In this document: positions 17,789-26,547 of the stretch, one piece after another
Numbering within the stretch: position 1 is the stretch's first letter
Layout of the letters: each line of letters opens with the position of its first letter
Assembly (NCBI RefSeq): GCF_000014285.2
Contig: NC_008343.2
Span: 2,342,501-2,406,500, forward strand
Direction: 5' to 3'
DNA: 64,000 nt
Source: Granulibacter bethesdensis CGDNIH1
GTDB taxonomy: Bacteria; Pseudomonadota; Alphaproteobacteria; Acetobacterales; Acetobacteraceae
Notes under the pieces: generated by a model
Told to the model about the DNA's origin: nothing
Database searches by the model: none
Seen by the model: only the letters and a program-made list of their open reading frames with translations
Made by a program: the position numbers and the translations under genes

Positions 17789-18681
17789 CACTGATGCTCC
17801 CAGAAATAGACGGTCGCTGGTTCCGGTTCCCACACGCGGGCCTGCTTGATGCCCGGCAGCCCGGCAAGAGCACGATACTCCGATCCGAATGCGACATACT
17901 GATCGGTTTCCGCCATCACGGCCGGCTTACAGGCCACCGGATCACGCAGAACCGCAAAGCCGTTTTCAGTGCCGACAACAAATGTGAAGAACCCGTCAAG
18001 ATCATTCAGAGATGATTTCAGCGCATCCCCGAGCGACAGACCCTGCCGCATACGCAGGCTGAGATAACCCGCCGCCACTTCCGAGTCATTCTCGGTCGTG
18101 ATGCGAATGCCTTCGCGCTTCAGCATACGACGCAGACCGGCATGGTTCGACAGGGAACCGTTATGCACCAGACATTGATCCATCCCGGTCGAAAAGGGAT
18201 GCGCACCACAGGTCGTTACGGCGGATTCTGTTGCCATACGGGTATGGCCGACCGCATGGGTGCCGGTCATATCGCCGATGCCGAAGCGCTGCGCGACACT
18301 GCGGGGCAGACCGACTTCCTTATACAGTTCGATCCGGTGTCCTTGTGCGAACACATCCACACCTGGAACATCGTGTAACCAGAGCGCGGCTGCCTCTCCG
18401 TACGCCGCGGGAACGATAAACACCGCATGCGTATCGTGGCGGCGCACATCCAGCGCCACGTTCAGCGCATCACGCATCTGCGTGGCCAGAGCGGCGAAAT
18501 CATATCCATCCTCGGCCCGGAGAGAAAATTTCACCGTCTCCGTACTGCCGCCACCATAGATCGCGATTCCGGCGCTGTCCGGGCCACGATCGGTCATGGT
18601 GCCCAGCATATCGGCTGTCATCCGCCCCAGAAGCGGTTGAAGCCCCTTATCCTTTAAAAAAAGCCCGACAATGCCACACAT
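17788..18681 (-). CDS. mgsA: Class II glutamine amidotransferase-like subunit (MgsA/GlxB type)
   Basis: A 297-aa protein with the Ntn-type glutaminase fold. The start at 18681 gives 'MCGIVGLFL', placing the nucleophile Cys directly after Met; a GTG at 18693 would bury it. Other site residues appear in 'TDRGPDSAGIAIYG', 'VGHTRMATES', 'CLVHNGSLSNH' and 'ENDSEVAAGYL'. It is the first gene of the mgsA-mgsB-mgsC-gmaS unit. A perfect inverted repeat lies 18 bases before its start. No N-methylglutamate dehydrogenase genes (mgdABCD) are present in the window. Confidence 0.87.
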   Translation of the reverse strand: MCGIVGLFLKDKGLQPLLGRMTADMLGTMTDRGPDSAGIAIYGGGSTETVKFSLRAEDGYDFAALATQMRDALNVALDVRRHDTHAVFIVPAAYGEAAALWLHDVPGVDVFAQGHRIELYKEVGLPRSVAQRFGIGDMTGTHAVGHTRMATESAVTTCGAHPFSTGMDQCLVHNGSLSNHAGLRRMLKREGIRITTENDSEVAAGYLSLRMRQGLSLGDALKSSLNDLDGFFTFVVGTENGFAVLRDPVACKPAVMAETDQYVAFGSEYRALAGLPGIKQARVWEPEPATVYFWEHQ

Positions 18682-18698
18682 CTTTCCATCCACCCGGC

Positions 18699-18718
18699 TT
18701 CATCCTGTCAAGGATGAA
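18699..18718. promoter_or_regulatory. Inverted repeat upstream of mgsA
   Basis: TTCATCCT-GTCA-AGGATGAA: 8-bp perfect arms around a 4-base spacer, 18 bases ahead of the mgsA start. On the minus strand it contains TTGACA. It could be an operator for methylamine or nitrogen control or a 5'-leader hairpin; no regulator gene is adjacent. Confidence 0.4.
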
Positions 18719-18794
18719 ACAGCATGGCGGATAAAATGTCAACTCATATGAAAATAAATATCATCAGAAGAAATTATGGCCAGTTATATCCGGC

Positions 18795-19625
18795 TTAATG
18801 CGTCACCACCTCATCAGGCAGCAGCCCCCACATCGTGGAGCGGCGCAGATAGCCGCGATAAGATTTCACCTGCACCTGACACCACTCGGATTTGGCTTCA
18901 CAGTTCTGTATCCGCCCCACCACACCGGGTTTCAGAATGGCGACGGCTGAGGATTCTTCATCAGCCCGGCGGCGCAGTGTGACAGGAGTCTGTCCGATGG
19001 TCAGGAAAGTGCGGCGGCCGGTGAGCGTCGCCTGATGCACCCAGCCCTTGACGCCTTCCTGATCCTGCACCAGACGCCAGACCTGAAATTCACGCACGAT
19101 CTCAACCGGCAGTTCGCGGCGTTTATAAACCCACTCGATCGGATAACGCGTATCCGGCCCAACGCGCATATTGACCTCATCGGCCCGCAACGCGGCAAAA
19201 CGCGGGATCGGCAGACCGGTGGCTGATCCTTTGTTCGGATCGGGTGGCGGCGGTTTGGGTTTGGCGTTCTTGTCCTCTGGCGCAGGGGCCGTTGCCGTAG
19301 CGGCAGCACCTGTCGCGGCTCCGGCCGCCGCAGCCGCGGCGGCAGCTTTGGGGACATGCTTGCCGGTCGCATGGGCATTGGCAGAAGGTGACGCTTTGGC
19401 CTTATCCCCAGCAGCACCATGATGCGGCGGAGACACCACCGGCGTTTTATGTGTCGTCGCCTTGTTATGATGGCTGGAGGAGTTGTGCTTCACCGCCGGA
19501 CTGGTCTGCGCATAGGCAGTCTCACCCGCACCCAGCACAGAACCGGCGCATAAGGCCGCCAGCAATACATCCCGCGCAGACCGCTTCAGAACGGGGAGAG
19601 CAAAATTCATCAAACGGCTGTGCAT
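18795..19625 (-). CDS. Secreted SH3-domain protein
   Basis: A protein of about 276 aa with an N-terminal signal peptide ('SARDVLLAALCAGSVLGAGETAYA'), a low-complexity Ala/Pro/His/Lys-rich linker to about residue 130, and a C-terminal bacterial SH3-like pair ('VNMRVGPDTRYPIEWVYKRRELPVEI', 'VTLRRRADEESSAVAILKPGVVGRI...WCQVQV'). GGAG lies 6 bases ahead of the ATG at 19625; an ATG at 19640 overlaps the previous stop as ATGA and is the alternative. SH3_3/SH3_4 proteins like this are periplasmic and often bind peptidoglycan. Confidence 0.82.
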   Translation of the reverse strand: MHSRLMNFALPVLKRSARDVLLAALCAGSVLGAGETAYAQTSPAVKHNSSSHHNKATTHKTPVVSPPHHGAAGDKAKASPSANAHATGKHVPKAAAAAAAAGAATGAAATATAPAPEDKNAKPKPPPPDPNKGSATGLPIPRFAALRADEVNMRVGPDTRYPIEWVYKRRELPVEIVREFQVWRLVQDQEGVKGWVHQATLTGRRTFLTIGQTPVTLRRRADEESSAVAILKPGVVGRIQNCEAKSEWCQVQVKSYRGYLRRSTMWGLLPDEVVTH

Positions 19626-19636
19626 GCAGTCTCCGT

Positions 19637-20035
19637 TCATATCGACACGATCTGGCAGCCCTGGCTGGCCTCCAGAAATCCGGCAATTCCGCCAATCCGC
19701 ACCCCGGGCAATACATCCTGCGGCATGAGATCAGCCATTTTCAGTCCCGCTTCGCACAGGATCATCGGGATGTCGAATAACGACAGCGCGTCCCGCAATT
19801 CCTCCAATCCCGCCACGCCTTTCGCACAAGCATCCTGATCGCGGCTCGCCCCTTCCAGAGCACTCCAGTCCCGCATGAGTGCAGGGCAGGCGGCCGCGCT
19901 GGCAAAGATCACCACCTTCCGCCCCAGCGCCGCCGCACCCGCGGCAAGGCTGAACCCGAAATGCACCCGTGCGTAATCGCCGGAGAGCAGGATCAAGCCG
20001 AGACCCTGCTTCTGCCGCGCTTCATCCACGGCCAT
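19637..20035 (-). CDS. DsrE/DsrF-like protein
   Basis: A 132-aa protein with a DsrE-like alpha/beta fold: 'LGLILLSGDYARVHFGFSLAAGAAALGRKVVIFAS' at the start, 'LEELRDALSLFDIPMILCEAGLKMADL' in the middle, and 'GGIAGFLEASQGCQIVSI' at the end. Two conserved Cys (in 'ILCEAG' and near the C-terminus) could carry sulfur. The ATG at 20035 has GGAGG 5 bases upstream, lying inside the end of the MoeB-like gene, which it overlaps by 14 bases. Being paired with an E1-like adenylyltransferase suggests a sulfur-transfer step, but this is inference. Confidence 0.75.
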   Translation of the reverse strand: MAVDEARQKQGLGLILLSGDYARVHFGFSLAAGAAALGRKVVIFASAAACPALMRDWSALEGASRDQDACAKGVAGLEELRDALSLFDIPMILCEAGLKMADLMPQDVLPGVRIGGIAGFLEASQGCQIVSI

Positions 20036-20801
20036 GCAGCCCTCCGCAGGACGGGCAATGAGGGTCACGCGGCAGGCGTATTGTGCGGAAACGACCGGCC
20101 AGAGCCTCCCAGATCAACAACCGGCCCGACAGGCTCTCCCCCATGCCACAAAGTTCCTTGATGACCTCTGTCGCCTGCAAACTGCCGAGAACACCGGTGA
20201 CGGCACCGAGAATCCCGGCCTCCGCACAGCTCGGCACTGCTCCACGCGGAGGGATCTCCGGCGTCAGGCAGCGATAGCACGGGCCTTCCGGATCGAGATG
20301 CGGGCGAAACGTGGAAAGCTGACCTTCGAAACGCAGCACCGCGGCAGAAACAAGAGTACGCCGGACATGCAACGCCGCATCCGCCACGATAAAACGGGTC
20401 TGGAAATTGTCGCTGCCATCGCAGACCAGATCATAGGCGCTGATCAACGAAGCCGCATTCGATTCGTCGAGACGGCCGACATGCGTTTCAATCCGGATCT
20501 CCGGATTGATCGCCTCTGCCGCCTGACGGGCCGAATCGACTTTCAGCATGCCGATCCGATCGGTACTGTGCGCGATCTGGCGTTGCAGGTTGGAGAGTTC
20601 GACCCGGTCATCGTCAATCACACCGATCGTACCGACCCCCGCCGCCGCCAGATACAGCAGCAGGGGCGATCCCAGCCCGCCAGCCCCGACAACCAGCACG
20701 CGGGCCGCTTTCAAGCGCCCCTGCCCTGTCGCCCCCATTTCAGGCAGCAGGATGTGCCGCGAATAGCGATGGATTTCCGGTTCAGTCAGATCAATCGTCA
20801 T
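20022..20801 (-). CDS. moeB: MoeB/ThiF-family adenylyltransferase
   Basis: E1-like enzyme (259 aa) that adenylates the C-terminal Gly-Gly of a small sulfur carrier such as MoaD or ThiS. '[20 protein letters not shown]' is the family N-terminus, '[23 protein letters not shown]' the nucleotide-binding loop, '[18 protein letters not shown]' the adjoining loop, '[11 protein letters not shown]' follows, and two CxxC zinc pairs are seen ('CYRC', 'CPSC'). The start at 20801 gives MTIDLTEPE. MoeB versus ThiF cannot be decided here; no carrier gene is adjacent, though a DsrE-like gene follows. Confidence 0.88.
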   Translation of the reverse strand: MTIDLTEPEIHRYSRHILLPEMGATGQGRLKAARVLVVGAGGLGSPLLLYLAAAGVGTIGVIDDDRVELSNLQRQIAHSTDRIGMLKVDSARQAAEAINPEIRIETHVGRLDESNAASLISAYDLVCDGSDNFQTRFIVADAALHVRRTLVSAAVLRFEGQLSTFRPHLDPEGPCYRCLTPEIPPRGAVPSCAEAGILGAVTGVLGSLQATEVIKELCGMGESLSGRLLIWEALAGRFRTIRLPRDPHCPSCGGLHGRG

Positions 20802-20841
20802 AATGCTTATCATAGGCACTGCAATCGGGCAGAGGGAGAGC

Positions 20842-21600
20842 ATGATCGAGACAAAACCGATTCCCGGCCTCGCCCTGCCCCGCCACGACCATGCGCTGGT
20901 GCTGTTTTCCGGCGGGCAGGATTCCACCACCTGCCTCGCCTGGGCGCTGGAGCGCTTCGCCCATGTGGAGACGATCGGCTTCACCTACGGCCAGCGCCAC
21001 AGTGTGGAAATGGAATGCCGGGGCAGGGTGCGGCAAGTGCTCGCGCACATGAGCGGCCGTTCCGGTGCAGATTGGGGCAGCCGACTGGGTGATGATCATG
21101 TGCTGGATCTGGGCAATGCTCTGCACCATGTCGGACAGAGTGCCTTGACCGGGCGCTCACCGATCGAGATTGGTCAGGGCGGTTTGCCGACCAGCTTCGT
21201 GCCGGGCCGCAACCTGATTTTCCTGACCTATGCCGCCGCTCTGGGCTGGCGGCGCGGACTGCGACGGATGGTGGGGGGTATGTGCGAAACGGATTACTCC
21301 GGCTATCCTGATTGCCGCGACGATACGATCAAGGCCATGCAACTGGCGCTGAATACCGGCATGGAGGCGCATTTCGTGCTGGAAACACCGCTGATGTGGC
21401 TGACCAAGGCCGAGACATGGGCCTTGGCGGACTCACTGGGCGGACCAGCCCTTGTCGCCCTGATCGAGGAAGAAACCCATACCTGCTATCTGGGGGATCG
21501 CAGCCAGCGCCATCCATGGGGTTATGGGTGCGGGGAATGCCCGGCCTGCTCGCTGAGAGCGGAAGGCTGGCGCGAATGGCAGACGGCTTCTTCTGCCTGA
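20842..21600 (+). CDS. queC: 7-cyano-7-deazaguanine synthase QueC
   Basis: ATP-dependent enzyme (252 aa) converting 7-carboxy-7-deazaguanine and ammonia to preQ0 in queuosine tRNA modification. The PP-loop '[18 protein letters not shown]' and '[12 protein letters not shown]' are diagnostic, and the zinc site is four Cys in 'CYLGD...[12 protein letters not shown]'. Start ATG at 20842 follows GAGGGAGAG; an ATG at 20803 is less likely. Divergent from moeB. Its last 79 bases overlap the end of the convergent AmpG-like gene. Confidence 0.93.
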   Translation: MIETKPIPGLALPRHDHALVLFSGGQDSTTCLAWALERFAHVETIGFTYGQRHSVEMECRGRVRQVLAHMSGRSGADWGSRLGDDHVLDLGNALHHVGQSALTGRSPIEIGQGGLPTSFVPGRNLIFLTYAAALGWRRGLRRMVGGMCETDYSGYPDCRDDTIKAMQLALNTGMEAHFVLETPLMWLTKAETWALADSLGGPALVALIEEETHTCYLGDRSQRHPWGYGCGECPACSLRAEGWREWQTASSA

Positions 21601-22892
21601 TCCCCCCCATCCGGCCGGGTTGCCAGCCAGATCATGATGGCCATTGCCGGCAAGGCTGACAGCGTACACGCGGCATAGAAACCGTGCCAGCCTAACCAAA
21701 CCGCCAGAAATCCGGACGCACCCGCCACCGTATTCAACGGCAGGGCGGACAGTGAAGACAGCAGAGCATATTGCGTTGCGCTATGCCGGGGTGTGCACAG
21801 ACCGGACAAATAGGACAGGAAAGACGCGCTGGCCAGACCACCGACAAAGGCCTCCACCGCCACTGTACCGACCAAAGCCATCCGGCTGCCCTGCGCATAG
21901 CCAAGCGCCAGATAGATCAGGATCGCCAGGGTCTGGATACATCCGGTCAGGACCAGTGCCCGCATGGTGCCCATACGCTGCTGAAGCCAGCCTCCCGCCG
22001 CCACGCCCGCCAGACCGGCGAACAGGGAAGGCGTATTGGCAAAAGCCACATCCGCCTTCTGATACCCCATCGCCCGGTAATAAGGAGGCAACATCTTTCC
22101 TGCCAGCGCCTCCCCCAGATGGAACAGCGTCACGAAGCATAGCGCCGCGATGCTGTAAGGCTTGCGCAGCATGTCCGCCAGCGGCGCTTTCATGGCATGC
22201 AGACGCCGCTGCCAGCCGGTTTCCAGCGTGACGGTCTCGGGGATAGACGGGATCGCCGGTTCCGTCGCCAGCAGCGTCACCACCATGCCAAGCGCACTCA
22301 GCGCACCCACGGCAAGCAGGGCCACATGCCAGCCCGCGAGACTGGCCAGCCCGATCACCCCGGCATTGCCGATCAGCAGCGCCATGCGATAGCCCCAGAC
22401 ATAGCCAGCCAGAGCCGGCCCCTGCCCGCGACGACCGAAAGTCTCGATCCGCCATGCATCAATGACGATATCCTGGCTGGCAGAAAAAAACGCCATGGAG
22501 GCAGCCAGACCGATGGTGAGGAAAGGCGTCGCATGGGGATCGGTCATGGCCATGGCGAGGATGCTGGTTGTCAGCACCGCCTGCACGAACAACAGCCATC
22601 CACGCCGACGCCCCAGACGTCGCAATGGTCCAGGCGGGTGAACATAATCCGCTACCGGCGACCAGAGAAATTTGAGCGAATAGGCCAGCGTGATCAGCGA
22701 AGACAGGCCGATCGCCTGCAAGGACAGACCGCTATCGCTCATCCACTGGCCCAGCGTGAAGTGGCACAGCGGGAATGGCAGACCGCTTGCAAGACCGTAC
22801 AGACCGATCAACCAGAGGCGACGATCCGTCAGGGAAATCGTGGCAGCGCCGGGCGCGCCTGCCGCATCATCAGGAGGGGGCAATCCGGTCAT
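21522..22892 (-). CDS. AmpG-family muropeptide MFS transporter
   Basis: Inner-membrane MFS permease of about 456 aa, resembling AmpG, which imports GlcNAc-anhMurNAc peptides for cell-wall recycling. Matching segments are '[12 protein letters not shown]', '[25 protein letters not shown]', '[10 protein letters not shown]', '[18 protein letters not shown]' and '[12 protein letters not shown]'. At least ten hydrophobic segments are visible. The start (22892, MTGLPPPDD) is uncertain; an ATG at 22940 is possible. Its polar C-terminal tail is encoded opposite the end of queC. Confidence 0.82.
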   Translation of the reverse strand: MTGLPPPDDAAGAPGAATISLTDRRLWLIGLYGLASGLPFPLCHFTLGQWMSDSGLSLQAIGLSSLITLAYSLKFLWSPVADYVHPPGPLRRLGRRRGWLLFVQAVLTTSILAMAMTDPHATPFLTIGLAASMAFFSASQDIVIDAWRIETFGRRGQGPALAGYVWGYRMALLIGNAGVIGLASLAGWHVALLAVGALSALGMVVTLLATEPAIPSIPETVTLETGWQRRLHAMKAPLADMLRKPYSIAALCFVTLFHLGEALAGKMLPPYYRAMGYQKADVAFANTPSLFAGLAGVAAGGWLQQRMGTMRALVLTGCIQTLAILIYLALGYAQGSRMALVGTVAVEAFVGGLASASFLSYLSGLCTPRHSATQYALLSSLSALPLNTVAGASGFLAVWLGWHGFYAACTLSALPAMAIMIWLATRPDGGDQAEEAVCHSRQPSALSEQAGHSPHP

Positions 22893-23025
22893 CCCTGCGT
22901 CATGCCCTGCCTGGAAGAACACGGCAAGACGCGGGACCATCCTCCACCAATCCAGACGCCGTACAGCAAAACGCCGGCCCCGGTACAGGACCGGACCCGG
23001 CGTCGCCTGTCAGGAGAAGCGCGAA

Positions 23026-23277
23026 TTACTGCGCAGCAGCCGGAGCAGCGGCGTCAGAAGACTTCGCGGCCTTGCTGTGATGACCAGCGTGCTTGGCGTG
23101 GTGCTTCTTGCCATGGCCCTTCGCCGGAGCGGCGTCGGTGGTGGTGGCAGGAGCAGTAGCCGCAGGTGCCGCGGCGGCCGGAGCAGCGGTTTCGGCGGAC
23201 TGAGCGAAAGCAGGGGCGGCAAAAGCGAAACCAGCCAGCAGAGTGGCGGTCAGGATCACATGGCGCTGAATGGTCAT
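23026..23277 (-). CDS. Small secreted Ala/Lys/His-rich protein, acid-shock (Asr)-like
   Basis: An 83-aa protein with a clear signal peptide (MTIQRHVILTATLLAGFAFAAPAFA) and a mature part made almost entirely of Ala, Pro, Thr, Lys and His, including 'KGHGKKHHAKHAGHHSK'. GGAGA lies just upstream of the ATG at 23277; an ATG at 23289 would add four residues. The design resembles enterobacterial acid-shock protein Asr, a basic periplasmic protein induced by low pH, but such composition makes true homology hard to prove. Well separated from its neighbours, so it has its own promoter. Confidence 0.7.
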   Translation of the reverse strand: MTIQRHVILTATLLAGFAFAAPAFAQSAETAAPAAAAPAATAPATTTDAAPAKGHGKKHHAKHAGHHSKAAKSSDAAAPAAAQ

Positions 23278-23510
23278 GTCTGTCTCCATAGAAAACTGGA
23301 AAGAACGAAACATGCGGTACACCCGGTGGGAGCATATGAAGCCGACGCGTCCCTCACCGAGACTGACCGTCCGCACCGCACAGCCTGTAGGTTAAGCACA
23401 CAAGTTTTGTTCCGGCTATGGGAGGAAGCTTAACAGGAAGATGAAATTATGGTTAGAAATGCCTGCAAAACCAGCAGAAAAACAAATTTCTGTTACATTT
23501 TCGTAGTACG
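23278..23510. other. Intergenic stretch upstream of the Asr-like gene
   Basis: Between the small secreted protein and the typA terminator lie about 230 bases in which I see no convincing coding frame. It must hold the promoter of the Asr-like gene. The part near 23420-23520 is noticeably richer in A/T than its surroundings; I could not assign clear -35/-10 boxes. Confidence 0.4.
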
Positions 23511-23548
23511 GTCACAACAAAACACCCGCCCTGGTTAGGGCGGGTGTT
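23511..23548 (-). terminator. Rho-independent terminator of typA
   Basis: A perfect 12-bp stem AACACCCGCCCT / AGGGCGGGTGTT with a GGTT loop (23521-23548), followed in the leftward direction by TTGTTGTG. It lies about 40 bases past the typA stop. Confidence 0.85.
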
Positions 23549-23590
23549 CTTGGCCAAATGATGACAAATTGGACAGGTGGCGTGACCTGA

Positions 23591-25408
23591 TCAGGCCGCA
23601 TCACCCGAGCGCTGGGCTTTTTTGCGCTCATTCGGATCAAGATGGCGCTTGCGCAGACGCACGGCACTCGGCGTCACCTCGACCAGTTCATCATCCTCAA
23701 TATAGGCAATGGCCTGTTCCAGGCTCATCTTGCGCGGCGGAACCAGCAGCAGAGCCTCGTCCTTGCCGGCAGCACGGATGTTGGTCAGCTTCTTTTCCTT
23801 GATCGGATTCACATCCAGATCGTTCTCACGGGAATGCTCGCCTATGATCATGCCGACATAGACTTTCTCGCCGGGATCGACGAACAGCACGCCACGATCC
23901 TGTAGCGCGAACAGCGCATACTGCACGGCCTCGCCATCGGAATTGGAAATCAGCGAGCCATTGCGGCGGCCTTCCAGCGTACCCTTGTAAGGGCCATAGC
24001 CGGAGAACAGCCGGTTCATGATTCCGGTGCCACGCGTATCGGTCAGGAATTCACCATGATAACCGATCAGGCCACGGCTGGGGATCAGGAAGGTCAGACG
24101 AACCTTTCCACCACCGGAGGGACGCATCTCGCGCAGTTCGCCCTTGCGACGGGACATCTTCTCGACCACGACGCCGGAATAAGGCTCGTCCACATCGACC
24201 AGCACTTCTTCCATCGGCTCCTCGCGACCATTCTCGGTCTCCCGGAACAACACGCGGGGACGGCCGATCGCGAGTTCGAAGCCTTCGCGGCGCATGGTCT
24301 CGATCAACACACCGAGCTGAAGTTCACCACGGCCCGCGACCTCGAACGCATCGCTTTCCGAGCTTTCAGAAATGCGAATCGCGATATTACCTTCGGCCTC
24401 ACGCATCAGACGGTCACGAATCTGGCGGGAGGTCACCTTCTTGCCTTCGCGGCCCGCCAGAGGACCATCATTGACGCGGAAGGTCATCGCCAGTGTCGGC
24501 GGATCAACCGGGATCGCCACCAGCGGCGCTTCCAGTTCCGGCGCACCGATGGTTTCCGGCACCGTCGTATCGGACAGACCGGCAATGGCGATGATGTCGC
24601 CTGCCTCGGCTTCTTCCACCGGCACACGATCCAGACCGCGGAAGCTCATCAGCTTCGTCAGGCGACCGGTTTCCACCACCGAGCCATCAGCGCGGAGCGC
24701 CTTGACCGGCATGTTCAGCTTCGCGCGGCCCTGCTCGACACGACCGGTCAGGATACGGCCCAGGAAGTTGTCGTATTCCAGAATCGACGCGACCATGGCG
24801 AAGGGCGCTTCCTTGTCCAGCTGCGGCGCAGCCACATGACGCAGGATCAGGTCGAACATCGGGTTCAGGTTTTCCCGCGCGCCTTCCAGAGACTCGTCAG
24901 CCCAGCCCTGACGGCCCGACGCATACAGAACCGGGAAATCGAGCTGCTTTTCATCCGCGTCGAGAGAGGCGAACAGATCGAACACCTCGTTCAGCACTTC
25001 ATCCGGGCGGGCGTCGCCACGATCAACCTTGTTCACCACGACGATGGGACGCAGGCCGCGGGCCAGCGCCTTGCCGACCACGAACTTGGTCTGGGGCAGC
25101 ACGCTTTCCGCGGCATCGACCAGCACCAGCGCGCCATCCACCATGTTCAGGATACGCTCGACCTCACCGCCGAAATCGGCGTGGCCCGGGGTGTCGACGA
25201 TGTTGATGCGGACATCGTTCCACATCACGCTGGTGCATTTCGCGAGGATGGTGATCCCCCGCTCCCGCTCCAGATCATTGCTGTCCATGGCGCGTTCAGC
25301 GACCTGCTGGTTCTCACGGAAGGCGCCGGACTGCTTCAACAGCTGATCGACGAGGGTGGTCTTGCCATGGTCGACGTGCGCGATAATGGCGATATTACGG
25401 ATGTCCAT
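23591..25408 (-). CDS. typA: Translational GTPase TypA/BipA
   Basis: Ribosome-associated GTPase (605 aa, normal length) related to EF-G, involved in 50S assembly and stress adaptation. G1 'AHVDHGKTTL' lies at residues 10-19; 'ERGITILAK' carries the switch I Thr, 'DTPGHADFGGEVER' is G3, and 'VVVNKVDRGDARPDE' G4. The C-terminal TypA-specific part is seen in 'MRPSGGGKVRLTFLIPSRGLIGY' and 'MNRLFSGYGPYKG'. Single gene with its own terminator. A long open frame on the opposite strand is only its GC-driven shadow. Confidence 0.98.
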   Translation of the reverse strand: MDIRNIAIIAHVDHGKTTLVDQLLKQSGAFRENQQVAERAMDSNDLERERGITILAKCTSVMWNDVRINIVDTPGHADFGGEVERILNMVDGALVLVDAAESVLPQTKFVVGKALARGLRPIVVVNKVDRGDARPDEVLNEVFDLFASLDADEKQLDFPVLYASGRQGWADESLEGARENLNPMFDLILRHVAAPQLDKEAPFAMVASILEYDNFLGRILTGRVEQGRAKLNMPVKALRADGSVVETGRLTKLMSFRGLDRVPVEEAEAGDIIAIAGLSDTTVPETIGAPELEAPLVAIPVDPPTLAMTFRVNDGPLAGREGKKVTSRQIRDRLMREAEGNIAIRISESSESDAFEVAGRGELQLGVLIETMRREGFELAIGRPRVLFRETENGREEPMEEVLVDVDEPYSGVVVEKMSRRKGELREMRPSGGGKVRLTFLIPSRGLIGYHGEFLTDTRGTGIMNRLFSGYGPYKGTLEGRRNGSLISNSDGEAVQYALFALQDRGVLFVDPGEKVYVGMIIGEHSRENDLDVNPIKEKKLTNIRAAGKDEALLLVPPRKMSLEQAIAYIEDDELVEVTPSAVRLRKRHLDPNERKKAQRSGDAA

Positions 25409-25634
25409 GCATAATCCGAGGCTGAGCGCAGCCGATGGAGCCGCGCGGCGGCAAGGCAGAGGGCCATCCCCTTCCGCGTTTCAGCAGAAGAAAAGAACTG
25501 GCCACCCACCAGACCTGTTGCGTTGCGGCGCACAGATAAAGGCTTGTCCCGCCGGTTGCGAGACAAAAAGCCGCATAGCTCCCCTTCCCGACGTTTTTTT
25601 CATCCCGCCGGCGCATTCAGGTCACTGCCGCCCA

Positions 25635-26159
25635 TCACGGATGCCGGGTGGAAAGCACCTGTAATGCGGCGTCGACCTGGACCCTTGCTCCGGCAAAATC
25701 CTTTTGGGCCAGTGCCGTCAGGGCTGAGTTGATCGTCTGGATCACCGGCGATTGATCCACCGGATGCGTATCAGTCGCCAGCACGGAACGATCGAGCAGA
25801 CGGGTTTGGGCGCGCTCCATCGATTCCTGTGCCAGTCCACTCTGCTTCTGTTGCAGCGCCTTCAGCGCCACCCGCAGGAGAGCAACAGGCCCGTTCGCAT
25901 CCTCCGGCACCGGCAGGCTGGGCGCAATGGTCGAACGGGTATTGGCCGGATCAATATTGCTGGCCTTGTCGGAGCGCGGCAGGGAACTGCCGGTGCCGAT
26001 CACGTTCCCCGGACGGGCGCCGTCAGGCGTGCTGCTATCCGCATGCGCGCGCTGAACCGATCCCAGCAGCAGCATGGCGGCCACCAGCGCCGCAGCACCG
26101 GCGGAACGGTTATGAGACAGTCGATCTTGGATATGTTCGTGCATGGCCTCGTTCCCCAT
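25635..26159 (-). CDS. Hypothetical secreted helical protein
   Basis: A protein of about 174 aa that I do not recognise. 'SAGAAALVAAMLLLGSVQRAHADS' is a plausible signal peptide. A polar linker follows, then an Ala/Gln-rich helical region with a repeat-like pattern ('LLRVALKALQQKQSGLAQESMERAQTRLL' and 'INSALTALAQKDFAGARVQVDAALQVL'), suggesting two TPR-like hairpins. Start ATG at 26159 or 26144; the latter has GGGGA upstream. Periplasmic location is inferred. Confidence 0.65.
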   Translation of the reverse strand: MGNEAMHEHIQDRLSHNRSAGAAALVAAMLLLGSVQRAHADSSTPDGARPGNVIGTGSSLPRSDKASNIDPANTRSTIAPSLPVPEDANGPVALLRVALKALQQKQSGLAQESMERAQTRLLDRSVLATDTHPVDQSPVIQTINSALTALAQKDFAGARVQVDAALQVLSTRHP

Positions 26160-26298
26160 TTCATCGGCGCCCCCTCTGGCGGGCCGCTCCAGGTCACAAT
26201 CCAGAAACGTATTCAGTTTGCCGACACGATTATAGCGCAACCATGTCCGGATTCTGAACGTTTCGTATGATGTATGGGTTTATAAATAGGGGGTGACG

Positions 26299-26472
26299 AT
26301 GCTCAAGCTGGCGCTGTTTTTCCTTGTGGTTTCGCTGATTGCGGGCCTGTTCGGATTTACCGGGATCTCGGCGGCCTCCGCCGGGATTGCCAAAATCCTG
26401 TTCGTTATCTTCCTGATCGTGTTCGTGGTGCTGCTGGTCATGGCATTGGCCGCCGGAAAAGCCATTCTATAG
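26299..26472 (+). CDS. DUF1328-family small membrane protein
   Basis: A 57-aa protein of two hydrophobic helices ([20 protein letters not shown] and '[21 protein letters not shown]'), with '[14 protein letters not shown]' between them, the hallmark of the DUF1328/YtjA family. A purine-rich GGGGGTGA precedes the ATG, and a strong terminator follows 28 bases after the stop, so it is a complete monocistronic unit. The function of the family is unknown; members are abundant in proteobacterial envelopes. Confidence 0.85.
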   Translation: MLKLALFFLVVSLIAGLFGFTGISAASAGIAKILFVIFLIVFVVLLVMALAAGKAIL

Positions 26473-26500
26473 CGATCTTTCCACATTCAGGCGAAACAAC

Positions 26501-26533
26501 GGCTCTCTGCCCCAACCGGCAGGGAGCCTTTTT
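26501..26533 (+). terminator. Rho-independent terminator after the DUF1328 gene
   Basis: Stem GGCTCTCTGCC / GGCAGGGAGCC (one G-T pair) around a CCAACC loop, followed directly by TTTTT. It ends rightward transcription before the convergent modC. Confidence 0.88.
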
Positions 26534-26547
26534 CGTGGCCGCCTCCA

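Noticed and set aside
24056-25414. A 452-codon open frame on the + strand opposite typA
   Set aside because: Mirror frame of a conserved GC-rich gene. The encoded protein is His/Gln/Arg-rich and resembles nothing, while TypA is fully conserved.
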